Assembly (NCBI GenBank): GCA_934725985.1 | Contig: CAKVCX010000001.1 | Location: 496,001-560,000 of the forward strand | Direction of reading: 5' to 3' | DNA length: 64,000 nucleotides | Source: an uncultured Bacilli bacterium | Lineage (GTDB): Bacteria > Bacillota_I > Bacilli_A > RFN20 > CAG-826 | Part shown: positions 54,855 through 63,913 of the stretch, piece by piece | Numbering within the stretch: position 1 is the first letter of the stretch | How the letters are laid out: each line of letters opens with the position of its first letter | Position numbers and translations under genes: made by a program | The notes under the pieces: generated by a model | Told to the model about the DNA's origin: nothing | What the model saw: the letters and a program-made list of their open reading frames with translations, nothing else | Databases searched by the model: none

Positions 54855-55520
54855 ATGATCTTGATAATTGTCGTCGTAGTAATATTTGCACTATTTTTAG
54901 GGCTTGTTGTCTTTTTAAGAATTGCTTCCAAGAACATAGATTATGATGGACGCGATGAACGCGAATCATCGAAATTTGGAGAAGCTGGCGAGAAATATGT
55001 AGCAGATGAATTGAACGAAATTGTTAAAAAATATGGTGGCTATTTATATAACAATTTTTGTTTCGAAGATGAGAAAGGATTTTCTTCTGAGATAGACCAC
55101 ATTTTAATTACAAACGGTGGTGTTTTTGTAATTGAAACAAAAACGAACAAAGGAAAAATAATCGGCAATGAAGATGATAAATTTTGGACATGTATAAAAA
55201 AGGATTATCAAGATGACAAGCAATTGAAAAATCCAATAATTCAAAACCAAGGCCATATTAATCATTTACAAAGAATGCTAAAACCCAATCCGCCCAAGCT
55301 TATATCGATGGTAGTTTTTCCTATTGCTGAAATTTCTTCTATCAACAGTCCTATTGTTCATGATGTTGGAAGTGCATTGTCTTTTATCACTGATTTAACT
55401 ATAAATAGCAAGAAATCGTGTGATTTTGCAAAGAACATAAACGAAAGAATTAAAAAAATCGAAGACAATTATTCCATTAGCAAAAAGAGGCATCTTCAGA
55501 ATATACATGACCGTTTTTAA
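54855..55520 (+). CDS. NERD-domain protein with N-terminal membrane anchor
   Basis: 221 residues from the ATG at 54855; GGGG lies nine bases upstream. One hydrophobic segment (about residues 2-23) is followed by the NERD domain: GEAGEKYVADEL..YGGYLYNNFCFEDEKGFSSEIDHILITNGGVFVIETKTNKGKI, where SSEIDHI and ETKTNKG carry the D...E-x-K residues of the endonuclease-like fold. Then FWTC..NPIIQNQGHINHL. NERD proteins are presumed nuclease-related; the function is unknown. It stands alone, between lysS and the ribosomal S6 operon. Confidence 0.85.
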   Translation: MILIIVVVVIFALFLGLVVFLRIASKNIDYDGRDERESSKFGEAGEKYVADELNEIVKKYGGYLYNNFCFEDEKGFSSEIDHILITNGGVFVIETKTNKGKIIGNEDDKFWTCIKKDYQDDKQLKNPIIQNQGHINHLQRMLKPNPPKLISMVVFPIAEISSINSPIVHDVGSALSFITDLTINSKKSCDFAKNINERIKKIEDNYSISKKRHLQNIHDRF

Positions 55521-55600
55521 ATGTTGTGTGAGTCTTTTTGCTTTTTGAATAGCAACTATATATTGAGGCTGTTGCCTTAATGGATGATAATTTCATTTCA

Positions 55601-55629
55601 TTGATTTATGCTTTTTCTATCCTTATAAT
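55601..55629 (+). promoter_or_regulatory. Promoter of the rpsF-ssb-rpsR operon
   Basis: TTGATT, exact 17-base spacer, TATAAT; predicted start near 55636, giving a leader of about 95 bases that contains the S6:S18 element. Confidence 0.75.
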
Positions 55630-55654
55630 ACTAAAGCCTTATTTTGAAGGACAT

Positions 55655-55720
55655 AAGGCGCACATGCTTCTATGGTCGCATAGAGCCATCTAAGGCGACC
55701 CGAAGACCGAATTTAGGAGG
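55655..55720 (+). ncRNA. S6:S18 autoregulatory leader
   Basis: Stem GGTCGC (55674-55679) with GCGACC (55695-55700), followed by CGAAGACCGAAT before the ribosome site. Stem plus unpaired CCG-containing tail fits the S6:S18-binding leader that represses rpsF operons. Position just before rpsF supports it. Confidence 0.72.
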
Positions 55721-55730
55721 TGCAAGCAAG

Positions 55731-56018
55731 ATGGAAAAGTATGAAATCATGTACATCCTTTCCGCTACATTAGATGATGAAGCAAGAAAGGCTGAAATTG
55801 AAAAACTCCACGGAATCTTAACTTCTAATAAAACAACTATTAGAAACGTTAATGAGTGGGGGCTTCGCGACTTTGCCTATCCAATCAAAAAGCAAACCAA
55901 AGGCTATTATGTGGTTTTAAAAGTAACCGCTGATGCTGCTGGTTTGAAAGAATTTGATCGTTTAGCAAGGCTCGACAACCAAGTCATCCGTTTCCTTATC
56001 ACTGTTGATAAGGATTAA
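55731..56018 (+). CDS. rpsF: 30S ribosomal protein S6
   Basis: 95 residues from the ATG at 55731, which follows TTTAGGAGG; upstream in-frame codons belong to the leader RNA. MEKYEIMYILSATLDDEARKAEIEKLHGIL, VNEWGLRDFAYPIKKQTKGYYVVLKV and a C-terminal DNQVIRFLITVDKD are the S6 fold. First gene of rpsF-ssb-rpsR and presumably feedback-controlled by the S6:S18 complex. Confidence 0.95.
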   Translation: MEKYEIMYILSATLDDEARKAEIEKLHGILTSNKTTIRNVNEWGLRDFAYPIKKQTKGYYVVLKVTADAAGLKEFDRLARLDNQVIRFLITVDKD

Positions 56019-56044
56019 CCAAAACTACTTAGGAGGACTTATTT

Positions 56045-56497
56045 ATGGTTAACAATGTCGTATTAGTTGGTCGCTTAACTCGCGACCCTGAACTTCGCAA
56101 GACTACTTCTGGAATGAGCGTGGCTTCCTTCACCATTGCCGTAGATGATTCTAGAAAAGGTCCAAACGGAGAAAAAATTACTATCTTTATGCCTGTTTCT
56201 CTTTTTGGAAAAGGCGCGGACACCGTTGTTAAATTTATTCGTAAAGGAAATTTAGTTGGGGTAGTCGGTAGATTAACTCAACGTAAATACGTTAGACGTA
56301 GCGATAATGTCGAAGTAACTTCAACAGAAATAGTTGCTACTAATGTTGAATTTATGGAATCAAAATCTAGCAATGCTTCCGATTCTATGTATACTTCAGA
56401 TGTGAATACTAATGTTAGCCAACCCTCCCAACAAGCACAACAAGAAAGCAAAGACTTAGACTCTATCGATATCGTCGATGATGATCTTCCGTTTTAA
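56045..56497 (+). CDS. ssb: Single-stranded DNA-binding protein
   Basis: 150 residues: OB fold starting NNVVLVGRLTRDPELRKTTSGMSVASFTIAVD and MPVSLFGKGADTVVKFIRKGNLVGVVGRL, a Gln/Ser-rich linker, and the acidic tip DDDLPF that binds partner proteins. Lies between rpsF and rpsR as in other Firmicutes. Confidence 0.96.
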   Translation: MVNNVVLVGRLTRDPELRKTTSGMSVASFTIAVDDSRKGPNGEKITIFMPVSLFGKGADTVVKFIRKGNLVGVVGRLTQRKYVRRSDNVEVTSTEIVATNVEFMESKSSNASDSMYTSDVNTNVSQPSQQAQQESKDLDSIDIVDDDLPF

Positions 56498-56515
56498 TTT
56501 CTAGAAAGGATTTTT

Positions 56516-56740
56516 ATGGCTTTTAAGAAAATGCGTTCACGCCGCAAGGTTTGCTATTTCAAGAAGAACCATGTCAAATATGTAGACTATAAGGATGTCG
56601 AATTATTGCAAAGGTTTATTTCTTCCGATGGCAAAATCACCCCACGTGCAATAACTGGTACTTCTGCCAAATATCAACGCCAACTCGCTGTCGCGATTAA
56701 AAATGCTCGCTTCATGGGTTTGCTTCCAGAAGTTAAGTAA
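56516..56740 (+). CDS. rpsR: 30S ribosomal protein S18
   Basis: 74 residues: RRKVCYFKKNHVKYVDYKDVELLQRFISSDGKITPRAITGTSAKYQRQLAVAIKNARFMGLLP is the entire S18 core. The single Cys (Cys13) means the multi-Cys zinc form is not present. Third gene of the operon, with AGAAAGGA before the ATG. Confidence 0.96.
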   Translation: MAFKKMRSRRKVCYFKKNHVKYVDYKDVELLQRFISSDGKITPRAITGTSAKYQRQLAVAIKNARFMGLLPEVK

Positions 56741-56754
56741 TAAGTATCAATCAT

Positions 56755-56781
56755 ACCTCGTCTAATCGGCGAGGTTTTTTA
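56755..56781 (+). terminator. Terminator of the rpsF operon
   Basis: CCTCG with CGAGG, nine-base loop, followed by six T. Confidence 0.83.
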
Positions 56782-56845
56782 ATACTTTTATGGCTTAATG
56801 AAAAAAATAGTGGTATCTTAATTTGTTGGCGAGTTGCCGCTTGTT

Positions 56846-58387
56846 ATGTTTAAGTTTTTAAAAAATAAGAAAGTATCAATATTAATACTCCTAGGCCTTG
56901 TCTTTTCTTCTACTTGCTTGTCTTGTTTTAAAAGTAGTCAGTTAAAAGAAGAGACGCTTTCTTTAAATGCGTCTAGTGATCCTTGGGGTTCTATGGATAC
57001 TTCTAAATATGGGGCTTCATTTCGTGATTTACTTGCCGGAAAGATAAAAGCCAGTGGAACTAGAACAATAAGTTATAAGACGAATAATACTATTTTGGCC
57101 GAATCTGACGCGGCCTTAAGTGGCAAAGGCATTATCCCTTTTTATCACCCCGACACGGATTCGACTACGAATTGGAACAAAGAACATGTATGGCCTGATT
57201 CTAGAGGTGCTGGGAAAACTGGTCCGGGATCTGACCCTCAAATGCTTAGACCGGCTGACAAAAGTGAAAATAGCAGCAGGAGTAATTATTTTTATGGACC
57301 AAGCGAATCTCGGCAATGGGATCCCTCTTCTTTTGGATATTACCAAGCTAGAGGTGAAGCAGCTAGAATAATTTTTTATGTTGCAACTAGATATGCAAGC
57401 AACGGGCTCAGTCTTAGTAACAATCCAAATGATTCTTCTTCCATGAAAACCATGGGCACATTACGTTATTTAGTTGATTGGAATAATGAATATCCTGTAA
57501 CTAGGCAAGAAATAAGAAGAAACAATTATCTTCATAATGCTGGCTTTGCTAGAAATCCGTTTATAGATCATCCAGACTGGGTAAATTATATTTGGGATGT
57601 AAACGGATTAAGGAATACGCCATATAACGGGTCTAGTAGTATAGATCCAAATATAAAATTGACTTTGGATAAAACTTCTTTATCCATAGAGCAAGGTGAG
57701 GTCGATTATTTAAATGTAACTATATCTGGTGCAGATGAGAAAACTTTGGTTTGGGATAATGAACTTGATGATGTTATTTCATTAACTAAAACAGATGACC
57801 CCAAAACCATTAGAATAGATGCTTTAAAAGAAGGCACTTCTACTGTTACTGTTTATTCTAGTACTAATCCATCAATTTATCTAACTTGCCAAATAAATGT
57901 CTCGATTAAGCAACAAACTTCTTTTGAATTAGAGGAAGGCTCAGTTTTATTTAAAGAAAGTTTATTTGATTATAAAGGAGTTAGGGTTGACGGTTCTAAT
58001 ATCGTTATTTATCCGCAAGGGTCTTTAACGTTAAAAAATGAAGAAAATAAAGAAATTAATTTTATAAATTTAGAAGGGGACGGGTTAAACGAATTGTCCT
58101 TTATTGCTGGTGAAAATATGACCAATTATTCTAATTATTTATTTGATGATGATGGAATGAATTTACCAGGTGTGAAATTTCTAAAGATAATAAACAATAC
58201 CGAGAGTGAGGCAGTATTAACTAATTTTTCAATTAATTATCTAAGCAAAGAGCCTATTGAAGAAAATTCTCAATCAGAGGCTGCGTTAGGCTGTAGCGGT
58301 TCGATTGTCGCCTCTTCTAGCTGCTGCGTGATTGTTTTGCTTTTTGCAGTTGTCTTGTTCGCGTTTAGAAAAAAGAGAGAAAATTAA
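56846..58387 (+). CDS. Secreted endonuclease I-family nuclease with Ig-like domain and C-terminal membrane anchor
   Basis: 513 residues from ATG 56846. A signal peptide (KVSILILLGLVFSSTCLSCF, without a clean lipobox) is followed by endonuclease I domain with NWNKEHVWPDSRGAG (catalytic His region), SDPQMLRPADKSENSSRSN, and later YLHNAGFARNPFIDHPDW. A BIG2-type Ig segment follows (LTLDKTSLSIEQGEVDYLNVTISG). The end reads GCSGSIVASSSCCVIVLLFAVVLFAFRKKREN: a single membrane helix with a cationic tail after a GCSG motif, not LPXTG. It probably degrades extracellular DNA/RNA at the cell surface, for nutrients or competition. Confidence 0.85.
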   Translation: MFKFLKNKKVSILILLGLVFSSTCLSCFKSSQLKEETLSLNASSDPWGSMDTSKYGASFRDLLAGKIKASGTRTISYKTNNTILAESDAALSGKGIIPFYHPDTDSTTNWNKEHVWPDSRGAGKTGPGSDPQMLRPADKSENSSRSNYFYGPSESRQWDPSSFGYYQARGEAARIIFYVATRYASNGLSLSNNPNDSSSMKTMGTLRYLVDWNNEYPVTRQEIRRNNYLHNAGFARNPFIDHPDWVNYIWDVNGLRNTPYNGSSSIDPNIKLTLDKTSLSIEQGEVDYLNVTISGADEKTLVWDNELDDVISLTKTDDPKTIRIDALKEGTSTVTVYSSTNPSIYLTCQINVSIKQQTSFELEEGSVLFKESLFDYKGVRVDGSNIVIYPQGSLTLKNEENKEINFINLEGDGLNELSFIAGENMTNYSNYLFDDDGMNLPGVKFLKIINNTESEAVLTNFSINYLSKEPIEENSQSEAALGCSGSIVASSSCCVIVLLFAVVLFAFRKKREN

Positions 58388-58390
58388 TAT

Positions 58391-58516
58391 ATGGGTACCT
58401 TATTTTTGCTAGCTAACTCAGTAATAGTTGGAATTATTGCTGTTATTGCAGTTGTTTCCATTTCGATGGCCATTTGTTTTTATCTCATTTCATTAAAAGA
58501 TAAAGAAAGTAAATAA
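58391..58516 (+). CDS. Small single-span membrane protein
   Basis: 41 residues starting MGTLFLLANS and ending SLKDKESK, with one continuous hydrophobic span in between (VIVGIIAVIAVVSISMAICF). The ATG is 3 bases after the endonuclease stop codon, so it may be translationally coupled. No clear ribosome site. Membrane-like composition and tight spacing support a real gene, possibly an accessory to the surface nuclease. Confidence 0.5.
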   Translation: MGTLFLLANSVIVGIIAVIAVVSISMAICFYLISLKDKESK

Positions 58517-58585
58517 TAAGTTTTCTGCTTCTAGAGACAAAAGCAATAACTAGGATATTTTATAACTTAAAGTTATAATATCCTT

Positions 58586-60703
58586 ATGCCGAATAATAAT
58601 TTTTATAGTAGCAAAAATATTAGTCAGTCATCATCAAGAAAGAAGAAAGCATTTAAGAACCTTTCTATGTCCGATTCCCTTCGTTTGATGAGAATTAGGA
58701 CTCTTTTCATCATTCTATTTGAGCTGATATTAATCGTAACCGCCGTTGTTTTATATTTTTATGATTATCCAAAAGGCTTTAAGCAATTTATGAAGCCAGC
58801 CTATTGGATTATTGCCCTAGTTGCTTTTGTATGTCTTGATTTTTTATTTTTGTGGTTTTCTGAAGTCAAATTATCATCAATTAGGCAAAAAAGCGACTTA
58901 GATGCCGCCTCAATTATCGGATCCGATGTTCAGGAAGCATATAACTTTGGCGAAATAGGTCTAGTTGTTATAGACGAGAATGGTTTAGTCATGTGGGATA
59001 ACAATTTATTTAGGGATAGAAATATTGATCTTCTTGACGTTGATCTTCTAGAATGGCAGCCAAAATTAAAGGACTTAATTGGTCCAAACGTTCCTTCGGA
59101 CATGGCTGTTAAAATTGAAGTCAATTCTCATAATTATTCGGTTAAGTATTTAGCGGATGCGAGACTTTTTATCTTTAAAGATATAACCGATTATGAGCAA
59201 ATATTTTCTTATTCTAAGGAACAGGCTACGGTTATAGGCATAATAATGCTTGATAACTATTCTGATATAGCAGGGAAAACAGAAGATGATAACAATGACC
59301 TTGTATCTAAAGTTAGGGGCGTTGTTTTTGATTATTGCAAGGAATATGAAGTCCTTTTAAGAAGATTTAGAAGCGATTCCTATTTCATAGTGTGTAATTT
59401 CTCTTCACTTGAAAAAATGGAAAAGGATGGTTTTTCCATTTTAGAAAAAGTAAGAAGCCTCGGAAAAGGACAAAATGTCATACCTACTTTATCCATTGGA
59501 ATAGCCCATGATTTTCCTAACGTTACCAAATTAAATGAAATGGCTTCTAGCGCGATTGATATTGCTATGTCTAGAGGCGGTGACCAAGCTGTAGTTTCTA
59601 AATATGGCGAAGACTTGAAATTCTATGGTGGGAAGACGGCTGCCATAGAAAATACGGGCAGAGTCCAATTTCGTTCCGTTGCCGATTCAATAATTGGTTT
59701 AATTAAAAACTCGACTGGAGTCATTGTTTCCGGACATCTAGATATGGATATGGATGCCTTAGGTGCTTGTCTTGGAGTTATGGCCATTTGCAATTATTGC
59801 CAAAAGCCATGTCAAATTGTCTATGATCCAAAACTCACTGAAAAGAAAACTCGTTATGCCTTCCAAGGAGCTTTTTCCAAAGTAGAATTTGAAAGAATGA
59901 CTATTTCCCCAAAAGAGGCAGAAGAGAGAATACGCCCATCGACTTTAATGGTAGTTTGCGATGTCTCTGTTCCATCATTAGTCATGGGGCAAAAAGCGTT
60001 GGAAAAATCCGCGAAAACAATAGTAATAGATCATCATAGAAGAGGAGAAAATTTCATTGATAAGCCTGTTCTTAGCTATGTCGATCCTAGTGCTTCTAGC
60101 GCTTCAGAAATACTAGCAGAGTTTATTCACTATGCAACTGCTAACCCACGTATTGAATTACCTCAATCCTATGCCACTTTAATGCTTTCGGGAATGTTCT
60201 TGGATACTGGTTTCTTTAAATCTAAATCAACTGGTATACGTTCGTTTGAAGCAGCCGAGATTCTTAAAGAATATGGGGCGGATAATTCTTTGGCCGATGA
60301 CTACTTAAAAGATGAATACGAAGAATATGCCCTTATTACTAAAATCGTTTCGACTTTAAGAACACCTTATACCGGGGTTGTTTATTGTGTTGCCGATGAG
60401 AAGTATGTTGTTGAAAAATCTACCTTAGCAAAAGTTGCTAATCAAATAATGCGCTTAAAGGGCATAAATGCTTGCTTTGTCATTGGCAAAGTAACCGATA
60501 AAGAAACTAAAATATCAGCTAGAAGCGATGGTTCTATCAATGTGCAAATCCTTTGTGAAAAACTAGGTGGTGGTGGGCACTTCGACATGGCGGCAGCTAC
60601 ATTTATTAATACACCTGTCGCTTCGGTTGAAGGGAAACTGCTGGATACATTAGATTTATATTTATCTGAGGCAAAATCTGATTTTGGAGGAATAAAACAA
60701 TGA
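58586..60703 (+). CDS. gdpP: Cyclic-di-AMP phosphodiesterase GdpP
   Basis: 705 residues: two membrane helices (about 35-60 and 72-92), PAS-like region, degenerate GGDEF domain (RSDSYFIVCNFSSLEKM), then DHH/DHHA1 domain. The metal motifs are SGHLDMDMDALGACLG (His384, Asp386, Asp388), CDVS and DHHRR (482-486), with GGGGHFDMAAA near the end. GdpP hydrolyses c-di-AMP to pApA. It overlaps rplI by ATGA, as in the conserved gdpP-rplI-dnaB order. Confidence 0.95.
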   Translation: MPNNNFYSSKNISQSSSRKKKAFKNLSMSDSLRLMRIRTLFIILFELILIVTAVVLYFYDYPKGFKQFMKPAYWIIALVAFVCLDFLFLWFSEVKLSSIRQKSDLDAASIIGSDVQEAYNFGEIGLVVIDENGLVMWDNNLFRDRNIDLLDVDLLEWQPKLKDLIGPNVPSDMAVKIEVNSHNYSVKYLADARLFIFKDITDYEQIFSYSKEQATVIGIIMLDNYSDIAGKTEDDNNDLVSKVRGVVFDYCKEYEVLLRRFRSDSYFIVCNFSSLEKMEKDGFSILEKVRSLGKGQNVIPTLSIGIAHDFPNVTKLNEMASSAIDIAMSRGGDQAVVSKYGEDLKFYGGKTAAIENTGRVQFRSVADSIIGLIKNSTGVIVSGHLDMDMDALGACLGVMAICNYCQKPCQIVYDPKLTEKKTRYAFQGAFSKVEFERMTISPKEAEERIRPSTLMVVCDVSVPSLVMGQKALEKSAKTIVIDHHRRGENFIDKPVLSYVDPSASSASEILAEFIHYATANPRIELPQSYATLMLSGMFLDTGFFKSKSTGIRSFEAAEILKEYGADNSLADDYLKDEYEEYALITKIVSTLRTPYTGVVYCVADEKYVVEKSTLAKVANQIMRLKGINACFVIGKVTDKETKISARSDGSINVQILCEKLGGGGHFDMAAATFINTPVASVEGKLLDTLDLYLSEAKSDFGGIKQ

Positions 60704-61161
60704 AAGTAATCTTATTATCCGATGTTAAAAAATTAGGAAAAAAAGGAGAAACCATAGAAGTATCTGATGGCTATGGTTCTAATTATCTAATTCCAAGAGG
60801 GCTAGCTACGCCTTCTACTGTTTCTAGCCAAAAAGAATTGGCTAAAAACAATGCTTTGGAAGAAGCTAGACAAATTCAATTAAAAAAAGAAGCGGAAGAA
60901 CTAGCAAAAAGGCTTGAGCATATAAATGTCGAATTCAAAGCCAAAGTTGGTTCCGATGGTCGTATGTTTGGCTCCATTTCTCCAAAAGAAATAGAAGAAG
61001 GTATGGAGAAACAATGGGGTATAAAAATTGACAAAAGGAAATTTTTAGATAAATATCCCGCGAACGCTATTGGTTATACTAGATTAAAAATTGAATTATA
61101 TAAAGGCAGCCAAGGAGTTGTAACTGGAGTTGTTAATGTTCACATTTCTGAGGAAAAATAA
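60700..61161 (+). CDS. rplI: 50S ribosomal protein L9
   Basis: 153 residues: MKVILLSDVKKLGKKGETIEVSDGYGSNYLIPRGLA is the N-terminal L9 domain; a Lys/Glu/Ala helix (LAKNNALEEARQIQLKKEAEELAKRL) connects it to the C-terminal domain (GSDGRMFGSISPKEIEE). GGAGG precedes its ATG and it overlaps both neighbours. Confidence 0.96.
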   Translation: MKVILLSDVKKLGKKGETIEVSDGYGSNYLIPRGLATPSTVSSQKELAKNNALEEARQIQLKKEAEELAKRLEHINVEFKAKVGSDGRMFGSISPKEIEEGMEKQWGIKIDKRKFLDKYPANAIGYTRLKIELYKGSQGVVTGVVNVHISEEK

Positions 61162-62639
61162 TGCCAAAGACAATGCCTAAAGTTTATAAGCTTCCAAGCA
61201 ATGTTGAAGCTGAACGCTCGGTTTTGGGCTCTATGCTTATTGCCCCTGATGCCGCCGATGTGGCATTAGGCAGCTTAACCGAAGAGGATTTTTCTGACGC
61301 CGATTCTCGCAACAAACTAGTTTTCCGCGCCATGGTCGAACTCCATAAAAACGGAAGGCCGATTGATGCCCAAACAGTTATTGATGAATTGATTGCCCTT
61401 AAATTAGACAATGCTGTAACGGCTAGTTATTTGTTTGACCTTGTTAGTTCGATAATTACTCCAGATAACATTGACCATTATATAAACATGGTTCATGAAC
61501 AAGCGGTTTTAAGAGAATTGCTTTTAAAATTTAAGGATATACAGGAAGAATATGCAGCAGGCGTTTCTGATATTGGCGCCTTTATTGCAAAAAGTAATGA
61601 TTCTATTTCCTCTATTGCGTCTAAAAGGGTAGTTCAAGGCATGAAGTCTGCCAAAGAAGTAGCCTTAGAAGTGACGAATAAAATTTCAGAAGTCAGTAAG
61701 GCGGACCACCGCGGAATGACTGGGGTCGATACTGGCTATAAAAAATTAAATTCCTTTACTCATGGTTGGCAAAAAGGGGACATGATTATTCTTGCAGCGC
61801 GTCCTTCTGTTGGGAAGACGGCTTTAGGAATGAATTTCGCTTTTAATGCAGCCTTGCACGATCATATTCCTGTTGGATTCTTTTCTTTAGAAATGCCGGC
61901 TGAAAAGGTCATGGAAAGGCTTGTTGCTTGTCGTTCTTCCGTGCCCAATGAGAAAATACAAACCGGTTATTTAAATAATCAAGATAGAGTAAAAATATCC
62001 GCGGCAATCGATGAAATTGCTAAACTAGAAATGTATTTTGACGATACTCCTAATGCCAAATTAGGCGATATAATTGCCAAAGCCACTAAATTAAAAAAAG
62101 CCCATCCAAATTTAGGCTTAATTGTTATCGATTACCTAGGGTTAATTAAATATGCGGACAAGACTAACCCTAATGCTAGACAACAAGAAGTATCTGATAT
62201 TTCTAAGTCTATAAAGGCTTTAGCAAGAACTTTAAATATTCCAGTTATTTGTCTTGCCCAGCTCAACCGTGATGTCGACCAAAGCGATTCTAAAGTCCCG
62301 GTTCTTTCTAACCTTAGAGATTCAGGTTCAATTGAACAAGATGCCGACATAGTAATGTTAATGTATAGATCTGATTACTATGCTGATTTAGGTCAAAAAG
62401 CAAAAGGAAAGGGATGGGCGAAAAACAAAAAAGAAGAAGCTCCTTCTGATGAAGAAAATAAACCTACTACACCTGCTCAAAACGAGAATACTATGTCGGA
62501 TGTAAAAGTTTTGGTTGCAAAAAATAGGAACGGATCAACTGGAACAGTAAATCTTCTATTCCAAAGAGCATATTCTCGCTTTGACGATCCATCTCCTGAA
62601 TATGAAGAAAAAATGGCCAACATTGAGCGTGGTTCTTAA
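61161..62639 (+). CDS. dnaB: Replicative DNA helicase
   Basis: 492 residues. N-terminal primase-interacting domain LPSNVEAERSVLGSMLIAPDAADVAL, then RecA-like motor with GVDTGYKKLNSFTHGWQKGDMIILAARPSVGKTALGMNFAFN, SLEMPAEKVMERL, and VIDYLGLIKY. LRDSGSIEQDADIVMLMYR is the final ATPase run. An insertion of about 45 residues rich in Lys/Glu/Pro (KAKGKGWAKNKKEEAPSDEE...) separates it from KVLVAKNRNGSTGTV. The start overlaps rplI by one base (TAATG). This is DnaC in Bacillus naming. Confidence 0.96.
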   Translation: MPKTMPKVYKLPSNVEAERSVLGSMLIAPDAADVALGSLTEEDFSDADSRNKLVFRAMVELHKNGRPIDAQTVIDELIALKLDNAVTASYLFDLVSSIITPDNIDHYINMVHEQAVLRELLLKFKDIQEEYAAGVSDIGAFIAKSNDSISSIASKRVVQGMKSAKEVALEVTNKISEVSKADHRGMTGVDTGYKKLNSFTHGWQKGDMIILAARPSVGKTALGMNFAFNAALHDHIPVGFFSLEMPAEKVMERLVACRSSVPNEKIQTGYLNNQDRVKISAAIDEIAKLEMYFDDTPNAKLGDIIAKATKLKKAHPNLGLIVIDYLGLIKYADKTNPNARQQEVSDISKSIKALARTLNIPVICLAQLNRDVDQSDSKVPVLSNLRDSGSIEQDADIVMLMYRSDYYADLGQKAKGKGWAKNKKEEAPSDEENKPTTPAQNENTMSDVKVLVAKNRNGSTGTVNLLFQRAYSRFDDPSPEYEEKMANIERGS

Positions 62640-62645
62640 TTAATA

Positions 62646-63401
62646 ATGCTTTCTATTGTATTTGTTGGGTCTGGCTCGAAAGGCAATGCGACATTAATAA
62701 AATCTAATGATACGATAATTCTAATAGATGATGGTCTTCCTAAATATAGAATCGTGGAAGGCTTGAAACTATTCGATGCTACCTTAGATGATATAAATGC
62801 CATTTTCATTACGCATAACCATAACGATCATATAAAAGGGGTTTCTTTGCTTCCAAAACGAATTCCTTTATACGCATCGAATAAAACGTTTGATGCTTCT
62901 ATTGATTATATAAAATTAAAGCCATATAAGTCGTTAAAGGTTGGGTCTATCAATGTAGTCCCTATTTCTTCATCCCATGATGCACCTAATCCATTAAATT
63001 ACATTATTTATGATGAGGATGAGTCCATGGGCTATATTACGGATACAGGCTTTGTATCAGAGAGAAATTTGGCTTTATTAAAAAACAAGACTTATTATTT
63101 ATTGGAATCTAACCACGATTTAAGGATGGAATTAAGTAGTAACCGTCAAAAAATCCTTATAGACAGGGTTATAGGAGATAAGGGTCATTTATCTAATGTG
63201 GCTTCGGCTGGATATGCCTGCAAAATGATCGGTGATAAGACAAAAGCCATATATTTAGGTCATCTTAGCAAAGATTGTAATAGTGAAGAAATAGCAATTT
63301 CTTCTTATAAAAATATTTTTAAAAAGAAAAATGTCGATTTTAGTAAATATGAAATCTTGGTTACAAAACAAGATAGCATGGTTTTAGGAGGTTCTTGGTG
63401 A
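62646..63401 (+). CDS. walJ: MBL-fold hydrolase, WalJ/YycJ type
   Basis: 251 residues. Metallo-beta-lactamase motif THNHNDHIKGV (residues ~56-66) with upstream FVGSGSKGNATLI and downstream SSHDAPNPLNYII, YITDTGF, LLESNHD and YLGHLSKDCN. This GSGSKGN start is the YycJ signature. In Firmicutes WalJ is linked to cell-wall and replication/division timing and often sits by walKR; here walKR are not present and rlmH follows. It overlaps rlmH by 4 bases. Confidence 0.9.
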   Translation: MLSIVFVGSGSKGNATLIKSNDTIILIDDGLPKYRIVEGLKLFDATLDDINAIFITHNHNDHIKGVSLLPKRIPLYASNKTFDASIDYIKLKPYKSLKVGSINVVPISSSHDAPNPLNYIIYDEDESMGYITDTGFVSERNLALLKNKTYYLLESNHDLRMELSSNRQKILIDRVIGDKGHLSNVASAGYACKMIGDKTKAIYLGHLSKDCNSEEIAISSYKNIFKKKNVDFSKYEILVTKQDSMVLGGSW

Positions 63402-63877
63402 AAATAAATATTTATTGCATAGGAAGATTAAAAGAATCATATTGGGTTAACGCCTGCAATGAATATATAAAAAGAATTAACCCGTATGCTCATATTGAAG
63501 TAATTGAGATAAACGATTTGCCCATTAAAGAAAACGCTTCTAAAAAAGAGGAAGAGGAAATTAAAAATAAAGAAGGGAGGAAGGTTCTTGCAAAATTAAA
63601 TCCGTCTTCTTATTTGGTGGCATTAGATTTAAATGCAAAGCAATACGATTCAATCGAATTTGCATTTCATTTAGACAAAATGTTTGTTTCATCCAAATCT
63701 ACTATCAACTTTGTAATAGGTGGTTCTCTTGGGCTTAGCGAAGAAATAAAACATAGGGCGAATGAATCCATTTGTTTTGGCAAAGCAACTTATCCTCATC
63801 AACTTGTTAGAATAATTTTATTAGAGCAATTATATAGAAGCTTTCGAATATTAAATCATGAACCTTACCATAAATAG
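63398..63877 (+). CDS. rlmH: 23S rRNA (pseudouridine1915-N3)-methyltransferase RlmH
   Basis: 159 residues from GTG at 63398 (AGGAGG six bases earlier; overlaps the previous stop as GTGA). The SPOUT knot is clear: LVALDLNAKQYDSIEFA, FVIGGSLGLSEEIKHRANESICFGKATYPHQLVRIILLEQLYRSFRILNHEPYHK to the exact family C-terminus. It methylates helix 69 of 23S rRNA after pseudouridylation. Confidence 0.96.
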   Translation: MKINIYCIGRLKESYWVNACNEYIKRINPYAHIEVIEINDLPIKENASKKEEEEIKNKEGRKVLAKLNPSSYLVALDLNAKQYDSIEFAFHLDKMFVSSKSTINFVIGGSLGLSEEIKHRANESICFGKATYPHQLVRIILLEQLYRSFRILNHEPYHK

Positions 63878-63882
63878 AATAA

Positions 63883-63911
63883 AAAAGTCAGCTTTTATTC
63901 GCTGACCTTTT
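63883..63911. terminator. Bidirectional intrinsic terminator
   Basis: GTCAGC with GCTGAC, eight-base loop, A run before and TTTT after; between rlmH and a convergent partial gene. Confidence 0.75.
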
Positions 63912-63913
63912 GT

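Noticed and set aside
58258..58387. LPXTG sortase signal on the endonuclease
   Set aside because: No LPxTG precedes the terminal helix; the motif is GCSG.
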